DNA of 64,000 nt, taken from Spirosoma utsteinense. Lineage in GTDB: Bacteria > Bacteroidota > Bacteroidia > Cytophagales > Spirosomataceae. Every line of letters starts with the position of its first letter. The first letter of the stretch is position 1. The position numbers were made by a program, and so were the translations under genes. The notes beneath the pieces were generated by a model, which ran no database searches, was not told the origin of the DNA, and worked only from the letters and a program-made list of their open reading frames with translations. The stretch lies in assembly GCF_014282275.1 (NCBI RefSeq), contig NZ_VFIA01000032.1:1-64000 (forward strand), written 5' to 3'. This document shows, in pieces, positions 42,708 through 50,399 of this stretch.

Positions 42708-45380
42708 TTACTGCTTCAGGATTTTAACTGATTTCGTCTGTGATGGGGTCGTAGCCCGTAGCAACAGCAGACCCGGCAGTGACCGCTGAAGGTCAAATAC
42801 CTGCTCGCCATTTCCCTCAGTCCCTTCCACAAACCGGTTCTCCAGCACCCGGCCACCAGCGTCGCTCAGTACCAGCCGCACCGACCGACCGTCGACGCCA
42901 CCCAGCCGCACCCGTACCCGGTCGGTAGTTGGATTGCCCAGCACCGTTAGGCTCAGTTCGGCCTCAGGTTCAACAGCCCCCGTCCGGGCCCGACCGCAGG
43001 CTGCTTTCAGGTTCCATTCGTAAGTGACCGTTACGCCATTCTGGCGGGCCATCAGCATGAACGGCTGCACATCGTTGGCCGTGCGGCTATCCTGATCCAC
43101 GAACTGGTTCGGATTAGATGTCCAGCCCGTAATACCCGCAGCCGCATACTCGATCGGTGTCCCGTTGCCGCCACTCGTCCGGAAGGTGATAGCGCCCGTT
43201 GCGCAGTCGTAGGCTGGGGGCAGTAAGGCCAGTGCGTTACCCGTTGGTGGGTTTACAGGCGGCTGAGGGTTGGCGCAGTACCCCCCAAAGTCAAACGTAT
43301 AACTGACGGTTATCCCGTTCTGGGTAGCCGTAATGGTCAGTGGTTTGGGGTCATTCCGCAGACCCTGCTCCACGATACCCGTGTTGCTGGTAAGCGACGA
43401 ACGGCTGATTCCGGGCGCGATGTAAATAATGGGTGACCCATCACCCCCGCTGGTGTTGAAGGTAATAGCCCCCGTCGCACAGGTATAAGTAGGTTGTGTC
43501 AGCGTCAGCGAACCGCCCGTAACAGGGGGCGTTGGCGGCTCAACAGGTTGCCCGTTTGGCGTGATCGTAATGGTGAAGGTAGCGCGGAGCGGGTCGCTGC
43601 GGTAGCCACTTGTGCTGGCGGTAACATTCACCGTATAGACTCCCGGCGTACGAGGGGTGCCTACGATCGGTATGTTTGGAATCGTATAGTACGGATAAGA
43701 CCGGACCTGTAGCTCCAGCCCATCGGGCAGCCCCTCCGCGCTGATCATCCAATCGGAGTTATAACCGGGTATGCCGGTGGTAGGATCGGAGAAGTAAGAC
43801 CCCAGTGAAAAGAGCAAGGGTTCTCCAGCCTTATAGGATAGATTTGGAATAGGGTAGCTCAGTGGAGGCTGCGGGGCGGTCGTATTACTGCAGGGGGCTC
43901 TCAGATCGAACTTATAAACGACGCTGACGCCATTCTGGGTGGCCGTGATCGGAATAATCTTGGGATCATTCCGCAGGCCCTCCTCCACCGTACCCGTGTT
44001 ACTGGTCGCCGACGCCCGGCTGATTCCCGGTGCCTCATACGTAATCAGCGAGCCATCTCCACCACTGGTGTTGAAGACAATAGCTCCGGTCTGACAATTA
44101 TACGTTGGTGTCGTTAACCGGAAAGCGCCCGTATTCTGGGATTCCGGCACGAGCTTGACCAATTGATTATTAGCCGTGGCAAACACCAGACTACCATCGC
44201 CGGCTACGCCAATCTTAACCAGCGGTCCATCGCCGGGCCCCTCGAAAGTTCGCCGGGCTACCACCTTGAGCAAGTCGGGTTCGTTCAGTGGCTTCTCCGT
44301 CGGATCGACCAGCAGAATTTGGGGGTCTACCCCGTTCTGTAGCGAGGAGTTCCCCACGGCATAATACTTCTTTCCGCCAGCACCTGAATACACCGTGATG
44401 TAGGCATCGGTGAAGGTATTGTCGATGACCCGCGCCCGTCTGAAACTACCATCCGCGTTCAGTTCAACGATAGCCGTATTTGGTGCGCCGGGATATTTGG
44501 CGGGTACTACCCCGGCACCAACCAGCGCATAACCGGTACCATCGGCCGACACGAGCACATCGGTGACCGACTTCAGGGCAGTAATCGAGCCCGGCAAAGG
44601 GCCATTTATATTCATGGTTAAGGGTAGACCGTTTAGCAGTCTCTGCCACATGACATCCCCATTGCCGTTTAGCTTGGCTACCCAGCCCCCACCTGGCACA
44701 TAGTCGCCGACGGAGTTGAAATACCCGGCCACCAGATACCCGCCGTCGGGTGTATTGATAGCCACATTGCCTATTGTCGCGCTGTTGTCGGGCGTGGCGG
44801 GATAGGGAGCCGGGAAAGCTACCGATCGAGACCATGAGGCTTGCGGGCCATTGCGCCTAATGAACGTCTTTATCTTCGTGTCATTGTACTCAATACCGCT
44901 GGTAAGGGTCAGAACTCCCGCGTCGGGCGTACCCAGCGCGTAGGCTACCCCTTGCCCGGCACCTTCCGAACCTAAATTAGCATTTAGGCGGGCGAGGATA
45001 CTGTACCCTGTTCCGTATTCCCGTCCAATCAACAATATGCCGCCATTCGACGTAGGATTAGTGAATAGTATGCTGGTCACCGCTGAATACCCACCCACAT
45101 TCGGTAAGCAGGAGGGGCATCCCGGAATTTTCCCTCCTATGTACGACGTACCGCCAATTAATCCACTTGAGCGGAGTTTATCGCCGTCCAGGTCATATTT
45201 AACCACTTGCAGTCCATCGCCCGTTGCAATGTTGCCATCGGTAGTTATGGCCAGCGTTCGGCCAACCCGGGCCCACTGCGCGTCTGGTATGGACTGCCCC
45301 CCGGCAGGGTGGATTACAAGCCCTGTCCAGAAAATTACCAGCCCGATAAGCTGTCTTGAGAGTACATAGTTCTTTTTCAT
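42708..45380 (-). CDS. T9SS-exported surface protein with three repeated modules
   Basis: 890 residues. Signal peptide (MKKNYVLSRQLIGLVIFWTG). The first ~400 residues look like a beta-propeller with GG and DG turns (LAITTDGNIATGDG, SADGTGYALVGAG). Modules starting near residues 418, 627 and 722 repeat the pattern LxxPxYxCxTGAIxFxTSGG, followed by NGVxVxYxFD; an Ig-like domain (~510-610) lies between the first and second. A T9SS sorting domain ends the protein (LSLTVLGNPTTDRVRVRL ... KSVKILKQ). The role is probably adhesion or polymer binding at the surface. It is convergent with the glycosyltransferase across the palindromic element. Confidence 0.8.
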   Translation of the reverse strand: MKKNYVLSRQLIGLVIFWTGLVIHPAGGQSIPDAQWARVGRTLAITTDGNIATGDGLQVVKYDLDGDKLRSSGLIGGTSYIGGKIPGCPSCLPNVGGYSAVTSILFTNPTSNGGILLIGREYGTGYSILARLNANLGSEGAGQGVAYALGTPDAGVLTLTSGIEYNDTKIKTFIRRNGPQASWSRSVAFPAPYPATPDNSATIGNVAINTPDGGYLVAGYFNSVGDYVPGGGWVAKLNGNGDVMWQRLLNGLPLTMNINGPLPGSITALKSVTDVLVSADGTGYALVGAGVVPAKYPGAPNTAIVELNADGSFRRARVIDNTFTDAYITVYSGAGGKKYYAVGNSSLQNGVDPQILLVDPTEKPLNEPDLLKVVARRTFEGPGDGPLVKIGVAGDGSLVFATANNQLVKLVPESQNTGAFRLTTPTYNCQTGAIVFNTSGGDGSLITYEAPGISRASATSNTGTVEEGLRNDPKIIPITATQNGVSVVYKFDLRAPCSNTTAPQPPLSYPIPNLSYKAGEPLLFSLGSYFSDPTTGIPGYNSDWMISAEGLPDGLELQVRSYPYYTIPNIPIVGTPRTPGVYTVNVTASTSGYRSDPLRATFTITITPNGQPVEPPTPPVTGGSLTLTQPTYTCATGAITFNTSGGDGSPIIYIAPGISRSSLTSNTGIVEQGLRNDPKPLTITATQNGITVSYTFDFGGYCANPQPPVNPPTGNALALLPPAYDCATGAITFRTSGGNGTPIEYAAAGITGWTSNPNQFVDQDSRTANDVQPFMLMARQNGVTVTYEWNLKAACGRARTGAVEPEAELSLTVLGNPTTDRVRVRLGGVDGRSVRLVLSDAGGRVLENRFVEGTEGNGEQVFDLQRSLPGLLLLRATTPSQTKSVKILKQ

Positions 45381-45601
45381 ATGTGTAGATATTCTGTTAG
45401 AAATAAGCCATTTTATTGATAAATTCTAGTATTTTATAAGAAAGATACTATCGTATATAGGTATACGGTTGACTTATCTATGTGTTTTTACTTATCGGTA
45501 TGTTTTTGCAGAGATGCTTTTTTACAGTCTCTTTTAGCAAAGGGGCATGGCCTTATTAGCCAGTTCAAACCTCCGGGTGATCGCTTGGCTGGCTACCAGC
45601 C

Positions 45602-45635
45602 ACAAAAAAAGGCAGACCGTTATGGCCTGCCCTTC
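45602..45635 (-). terminator. Weak hairpin terminator of the isomerase gene
   Basis: A GGCAG/CTGCC stem with an A-run on the plus strand (T-run in the minus transcript), 25 bases after the stop at 45660. Confidence 0.45.
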
Positions 45636-45659
45636 CTGTATCTGTTATGATCCGTTCTA

Positions 45660-46535
45660 CTACACGTCGCAGAGTAGCACCGCTTCTTTCAAACTCGTCA
45701 GTGGATCACGCTTGGGAATAAACTCCTGCGCTACATATCCCTTGAAACCGGTATCGACAATCGCTTTCATGACCGCCGGATAATAGATCTCCTGCGTCTC
45801 GTCGAGTTCATTACGCCCCGGATTGCCGCCCGTGTGGTAGTGACCGATGTATTGCTGGTACTGGCGGATGGTGCGGATAATGTCGCCCTCCATGATCTGC
45901 ATGTGGTAAATATCGTACAACAGCTTGAAGTTGTTCGAGCCGACGCGCTTACAGAGATCGGCACCCCAGGCCGTATGATCGCACATGTAATCTTTATGAT
46001 CTACCTTGCTGTTCAGCAATTCCATGATCATGGTAATACCGTACTTCTCGGCGCTGGGCATCAGGCGTTTCAGACCCACGGCACAGTTGGCAGCCCCCTG
46101 CTCGTCGCTCATACCCCGGCGATTTCCCGAAAAACAGATCACGGTAGTCATTCCGGCTTCTTTCAGCTTTGGGAAGATGGCCTCGTAACTGGCCACCAGC
46201 TCATCGTGAAACTTGGGGTCGTTAAACCCATCATTGATTCCTTTACCGGCACCTTGTGGCAGCGCCGATGTCAGACCATATTTCTTCAGCGTTGGCCACT
46301 CGTCCGGACCAGTCAGGTCAATGGATTTTATACCCATTTCCTTCGCGGCTTTGCAAAGATCGTCCAGTGGAATTTTACTGTAACACCACCGGCATACCGA
46401 GTGGTTGATGCGGCCTTTCAGGAGTGGGGCCGCCGTTTCGGTTGGGGTCATAGCAGTAGCGAAAGTGCCGGTCAGCGACAGAGTCAGTGCGCTACCAGTC
46501 AGGGTTTTAAGGGCCGTTCGGCGGGAAGGGTTCAT
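45660..46535 (-). CDS. Hydroxypyruvate-isomerase-like sugar isomerase/epimerase (TIM barrel)
   Basis: 291 residues. A Tat-like signal begins it (MNPSRRTALKTLTGSALTLS), so it is exported folded. The barrel follows with acidic and histidine residues of the isomerase metal site: TMIMELLNSKVDHKDYMCDH, LLYDIYHMQIMEGD, IGHYHTGGNPGRNELD and GYVAQEF. Family members isomerise hydroxypyruvate or other sugars. The next gene upstream encodes a DUF1080 hydrolase, an association I recall from sugar-keto catabolism clusters. Substrate is unproven. Confidence 0.82.
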   Translation of the reverse strand: MNPSRRTALKTLTGSALTLSLTGTFATAMTPTETAAPLLKGRINHSVCRWCYSKIPLDDLCKAAKEMGIKSIDLTGPDEWPTLKKYGLTSALPQGAGKGINDGFNDPKFHDELVASYEAIFPKLKEAGMTTVICFSGNRRGMSDEQGAANCAVGLKRLMPSAEKYGITMIMELLNSKVDHKDYMCDHTAWGADLCKRVGSNNFKLLYDIYHMQIMEGDIIRTIRQYQQYIGHYHTGGNPGRNELDETQEIYYPAVMKAIVDTGFKGYVAQEFIPKRDPLTSLKEAVLLCDV

Positions 46536-46661
46536 AGGAATTGTGTCTCTATTATGCGTCTTCAGTATAATCAGTTACGTCTCCTGAGCATCCGTAAAAA
46601 CCATCCGGCCAGGAAACGGGAAGGATTAGCTACAAAGACGCAAAAGGTTGCGTCTCTACCG

Positions 46662-47402
46662 TTACAATTCGCGAATCCGGATATTACGGAACCAGACCTT
46701 GTTGCCGTGGTCCTGCAAGGCCAGATGGCCAGCACTGTATTTACCAAAGCCTTCCCATCCTTTGAATTTACTTTCGGCCACCATCTTGTCCCACTCAGGA
46801 CCGCTGGTTTGGTACTCGGCTGTTTTCTTTCCGTTCAGGTACTGTTCGGCTTTGCCTTTGCTGATCACCAGGCGGGCCTTATTCCATTCACCGGCGGGTT
46901 TCGCGGCCATCGGGGTAACCGGTTTTTGCAGATCGTAGAGCGATCCAGCCGTACGGTTGCCATCACGTCCCTGCTTGGCATCCGGATGACGCTCGTTGTC
47001 GAGCACCTGCATCTCGGGACCAGTCTGGTAAGTAGCTTTGAATTTCGGGTCTTCGTTTACGTGAAAAATAATACCGCTGTTACCCCCTTCGGCAATTTTC
47101 CATTCGATCTCCAGCTCGAAATCGCCGTATTCTTTATCGGTTACCAGATCGCCTATGCCACCCTGGGTCAGGTGAATGGCATTGTCGTCAACGACCCATT
47201 TCTCCGTAACAGGCTGACCAGGTTTGAGGTAAATATGCCAGCCGGTGAGGGTTTTCCCATCGAATAGCGTTTCCCATTTGCCTTTCCTGGCAGCGGGCTC
47301 GCCTGACTTGACCGGGTTCGGTTTAGCTTCGGCAGCGTTGGTATTGGGGGCAATAAGGGCGAGGGCCAGGAGGGCCGCAGCCGATACACGCAGATAGTTC
47401 AT
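46662..47402 (-). CDS. DUF1080 (3-keto-disaccharide hydrolase-like) secreted protein
   Basis: About 246 residues from the ATG at 47402 (MNYLRVSAAALLALALIAPNTNA signal); the frame to 47513 runs into galU and is rejected. The fold is a concanavalin-like beta sandwich: GKWETLFDGKTLTGWHIY, then ITxGGIGDLVT-type motifs (HLTQGGIGDL), DFELEIEWKIAEGGNSGIIFHV, and IPE-like GPEMQVLDNERHPDAKQG. Known relatives hydrolyse 3-keto-glucosides, which would fit an upstream oxidation pathway. Together with the isomerase downstream it may form a two-gene operon. Confidence 0.8.
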   Translation of the reverse strand: MNYLRVSAAALLALALIAPNTNAAEAKPNPVKSGEPAARKGKWETLFDGKTLTGWHIYLKPGQPVTEKWVVDDNAIHLTQGGIGDLVTDKEYGDFELEIEWKIAEGGNSGIIFHVNEDPKFKATYQTGPEMQVLDNERHPDAKQGRDGNRTAGSLYDLQKPVTPMAAKPAGEWNKARLVISKGKAEQYLNGKKTAEYQTSGPEWDKMVAESKFKGWEGFGKYSAGHLALQDHGNKVWFRNIRIREL

Positions 47403-47509
47403 GGTTGAGAATGTTAAAGTTGTGCGTACTGTAGTTATCGTGAAGAATAAGGAAAGGCCGGTTAAACGTACTTCCAGTAAGGTAAAGGCGAAACGGAAAC
47501 AAACATACC

Positions 47510-48376
47510 TCACTTCTGGCTAAGAATCTCTTCCAGAAAGGCCCGGAACGGGGCCGCAAACTCAGAACGCTTCAACGCAAACTCGACGGTTGTCTTCAGA
47601 AAATCGAGCTTGTTACCAATATCGTGACGTTTTCCTTCGATACGGTGGGCATACAGATTCTCGCGTTTGAGCAACAGCAGCATGGCGTCGGTCAATTGAA
47701 TTTCGTTGTTTTTACCCACCGGGGTCTGCTCCAGCATATCGAAAATATCGGGCGTCAGGATGTAGCGGCCCGCGATGGCCAGGTTGGACGGTGCATCGAT
47801 GAGCGCGGGCTTCTCCACGAGCGTGTCCAGTTCGAGGATACGGTCGCCAATGGACCGCCCGCCTACGATGCCATACCGGTTCACTTTGTCGTGCGGAACC
47901 TCTTCTACGGCAATGACCGAGCAGCCATATTGGGCGTAAGTGTCGATGAGCTGCTGGGTTACGGGAATAACCGAGTCCATGATCGTATCGCCCAGCAACA
48001 CCGCAAACGGCTCGTTACCAACATGATGCCGGGCATACCGGATGGCATCGCCAAGCCCGTTCAGCTCGCGTTGACGAACATAGTGCAGATTGGCCATGTC
48101 AGACAGTCGGCGCATCTCATCCAGCAGGAGTTGATCTTCTTTCTCTTCGAGCCGCGTTTCCAGTTCGAAGTTGCGGTCAAAATGGTCTTCGATCGCCCGC
48201 TTTCCTTTTCCGGTAATGATCAGGATATCTTCGATACCCGAATCGACGGCTTCCTGCACCACATACTGGATGGTGGGTCGGTCGATAATGGGAAGCATTT
48301 CTTTAGGTTGGGCCTTGGTAGCGGGCAAAAACCGGGTTCCCAGACCGGCAGCGGGGATAACAGCTTTCTTAATCAT
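47510..48376 (-). CDS. galU: UTP--glucose-1-phosphate uridylyltransferase
   Basis: 288 residues. The nucleotide-binding start is VIPAAGLGTRFLPATKAQPKEMLPI, followed by LPIIDRPTIQYVVQEAVDSG, ITGKGKRAIEDHFD, the central AVLLGDTIMD and the sugar-binding VEKPALIDAPSNLAIAGRYIL. It makes UDP-glucose from UTP and glucose-1-phosphate for glycan synthesis. Some relatives also accept glucuronate-1-phosphate, which matters because the next gene upstream (48530) encodes a glucuronokinase-like kinase. A purine/pyrimidine hairpin lies between the two. Confidence 0.95.
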   Translation of the reverse strand: MIKKAVIPAAGLGTRFLPATKAQPKEMLPIIDRPTIQYVVQEAVDSGIEDILIITGKGKRAIEDHFDRNFELETRLEEKEDQLLLDEMRRLSDMANLHYVRQRELNGLGDAIRYARHHVGNEPFAVLLGDTIMDSVIPVTQQLIDTYAQYGCSVIAVEEVPHDKVNRYGIVGGRSIGDRILELDTLVEKPALIDAPSNLAIAGRYILTPDIFDMLEQTPVGKNNEIQLTDAMLLLLKRENLYAHRIEGKRHDIGNKLDFLKTTVEFALKRSEFAAPFRAFLEEILSQK

Positions 48377-48378
48377 AG

Positions 48379-48529
48379 CTAGGGGGGAAAGAGGGAGGAA
48401 AGGGAGGAGGGAGGAAAGGAGGAGGGATGAGAGGGAGGAAGGGGATTAAAGGGAGGAGAGGGATCAGCGGAATTATGCCTTTTCTCCTTACTCCTTTACT
48501 CCTTTACTCCCTCTCCTCCTTCCTCCCCT
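48379..48529. repeat. Polypurine tract followed by polypyrimidine tract
   Basis: On the plus strand bases 48381-48470 are almost only purines (GGGAGGAAAGG-type units); 48481-48529 are almost only pyrimidines (CTCCTTTACTCC-type). The two can pair as a long imperfect hairpin. It starts immediately 3' of the kinase stop on the minus strand and is similar to 50261-50399. Confidence 0.8.
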
Positions 48530-49591
48530 TCAAACAATATATGGTTTTATAACACGGGCGTTTATTTTCTTGAGTCCAACAAACAGGCGGTTCAGCATGG
48601 CATCATCGCGGTAAAGGCCGATAATGGAACCACCCGATCCGGTGAACGAGGCCGATGCTCCGCAGGCCCGTGCCGTATCGATCAGGCTTCGGTTTCTATC
48701 GCTGATGGCGTAGATACGGGCGCGCAGATCAAAATTCCGGTTCACAAGCTCATTCAGCGCGTCGGTATCCTGCCGGCGCACAGCTTCATTCCCTTCCCGG
48801 GCTACATCGGCAATGGCATTCATGGTTTCCACCACCAGTTCTTCGCCTTTGAGCCAGCGCGCCCGGACGTCGTTATGGACCCGCCCCGACTGTTTGCCAA
48901 GGTCGGTGTTATAGGCAATATACAGTTTGGGCAGCAGACGCGGATCGAGGGGCTCATACTGGCCATACCCCTGCTGCTCCATCGTAGCCCGGTCAAAATC
49001 CATGTAAACGCAACCTTCATAGCACTGGATAACCCGGTCCTGCAGGCCAGCCGTAATCCCCAGTTCCTCCGATTCTGTCGCCAGCACCAGATTGGGTAGC
49101 ACCGGTAAGGGAATCTCCACGTTGTAAAACTGCATCAATGCCCGAAACGTAGCCACGATAATGGCACTGGAGCCCGATAAACCCACCTGCCGGGGAATCG
49201 ATGTGCTATAGCGGATGGAAAAATTCTGGTTGGGCAAGCGGATATGTTCAGCTTCGCAGTACTCGGCAAATTTCTTGATGGCGGCTTTCAGCAGCGGCAC
49301 TCCACCATGATAACCCAGGGTACTAACAGCGTCGCGCAGGTGATGCAGGCTTCTGAACACGTTGGTATCCTGCGGCTGAGGTTCAACGTGTAATTCGGGC
49401 GACGGATACAAGGTAACGGACGCGCCGAAATTACGGACGGTAATGGCAATTGTTTTGCCAAAAAAGCCATCAGACGGGTTTCCAAGCAGGCCCGCCCGGG
49501 CGTAGGCACGGGTTTCGATAAGCAAGGTAAAGTCACATAAGGCGGTTAGCAAGCCGCGGATCAACTGAATCGGGGTATCCCGATGGGACAA
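48530..49591 (-). CDS. GHMP-family kinase resembling plant glucuronokinase
   Basis: 353 residues from a TTG at 49591; a TTG at 49525 (before LIETRAYARAGLLGNPSDGF) would fit the family start better, so the exact N-terminus is open. The GHMP motif is STSIPRQVGLSGSSAIIVA and the C-terminal motif GASASFTGSGGSIIG. Features I recall from plant glucuronokinases are RAGLLGNPSDGFFGKTI, AGLQDRVIQCYEGCVYMDF and QSGRVHNDVRARWL. Such enzymes phosphorylate D-glucuronate at C1. With galU next to it, a route to UDP-glucuronate is plausible. It could instead act on another sugar, since GHMP kinases vary. Confidence 0.72.
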   Translation of the reverse strand: MSHRDTPIQLIRGLLTALCDFTLLIETRAYARAGLLGNPSDGFFGKTIAITVRNFGASVTLYPSPELHVEPQPQDTNVFRSLHHLRDAVSTLGYHGGVPLLKAAIKKFAEYCEAEHIRLPNQNFSIRYSTSIPRQVGLSGSSAIIVATFRALMQFYNVEIPLPVLPNLVLATESEELGITAGLQDRVIQCYEGCVYMDFDRATMEQQGYGQYEPLDPRLLPKLYIAYNTDLGKQSGRVHNDVRARWLKGEELVVETMNAIADVAREGNEAVRRQDTDALNELVNRNFDLRARIYAISDRNRSLIDTARACGASASFTGSGGSIIGLYRDDAMLNRLFVGLKKINARVIKPYIV

Positions 49592-49631
49592 GTTTACGAA
49601 ACAAAGACGGACAGCCCGTCGGCCCAGCCAA

Positions 49632-49666
49632 TAAAAAAAGCGACCGGGACGTCTGCCCCGGTCGCT
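49632..49666 (-). terminator. Terminator of the acidic-protein gene
   Basis: AGCGACCGGG (49639-49648) pairs with CCCGGTCGCT (49657-49666); the A-run on the plus strand becomes a T-run in the minus-strand transcript. Confidence 0.8.
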
Positions 49667-49730
49667 GATCTGATTCGTATACGTTAGTCAGTCAACAACT
49701 ACAGGTCGTCGAGCAACTACCGGAAAGCCC

Positions 49731-50207
49731 CTATTGGGAATCCGTTTTATCTTTACCGTCATACCCTTTATTGTGCGGGTCATAGCCTTCGCCGGGGTTG
49801 TCCCCATCTTCGAGGTATGTCGCATCGCCCCGGTGGAAAAGGGCATCGTCTGATGGGTTTTCAGCTACTTCGTCCAACTTTTTAGCCGCTTCGTCGCTCA
49901 TCATATGCCCCTTTGGCTGGCCAGAATCATTGACCGCGTCAGCATCGACATCCCACGCCTGAGTGGTGCCATACTTTTCTCCCACGGGTAGATCAGGTTT
50001 ACCGACGTTCTTATTGTCTTCCCGACTTTCGGCGGTCATGTTCCGGTTCTCGGTCTCCATGTCCATTCCCGAGGTCGAGTCTTTGTAGGCATTGGTACCA
50101 ACGCCTTCCGACTCGCGACCGTAGTCTGAATCGCCGTGCTGGTTAGGGTCCTGGGAATAGAACTCAGGATCCACTTTATCTGGATCGAATGGTGATGTCG
50201 TTGCCAT
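49731..50207 (-). CDS. Acidic hydrophilic hypothetical protein
   Basis: 158 residues, rich in D, E, G, N and K, with no hydrophobic core and no signal peptide (MATTSPFDPDKVDPEFYSQD ... DKTDSQ). Low-complexity segments (DNPGEGYDPHNKGYDGKDK) suggest intrinsic disorder. Such hydrophilin-like proteins in Cytophagales are sometimes linked to desiccation or osmotic stress; nothing in the sequence proves that. It is separate from the SusD gene by the purine/pyrimidine element. Confidence 0.6.
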   Translation of the reverse strand: MATTSPFDPDKVDPEFYSQDPNQHGDSDYGRESEGVGTNAYKDSTSGMDMETENRNMTAESREDNKNVGKPDLPVGEKYGTTQAWDVDADAVNDSGQPKGHMMSDEAAKKLDEVAENPSDDALFHRGDATYLEDGDNPGEGYDPHNKGYDGKDKTDSQ

Positions 50208-50260
50208 AACGTTAAGTGGTTTTTAGGGATTATAACCTAAAAAGCAGAGGGGTTGTTTTT

Positions 50261-50399
50261 AGGAAGGGAGGAAAGGGGGGAAGGAGAAAGGAGGAAAGGG
50301 AGGAAAGGGAGGAAAGGGAGGAAAGGGAGGAAGGAGGATGGAAAGGCTTCTTCCCCTTCCTTCCTCCTTCCTCCCTCTCCTCCCTCCTCCCTCTACCAC
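50261..50399. repeat. Second polypurine/polypyrimidine element
   Basis: Plus strand 50261-50345 is nearly all purine (GGGAGGAAAGGGAGGA repeated) and 50350-50399 nearly all pyrimidine (TTCCTTCCTCCTTCCTCCC type). It ends directly at the stop of the SusD gene at 50400. It shares unit and layout with 48379-48529. Confidence 0.8.

Noticed and set aside
45834..47267. A 477-residue plus-strand frame
   Set aside because: It runs antisense across the isomerase and DUF1080 genes, which have clear motifs and export signals; it has no domain.
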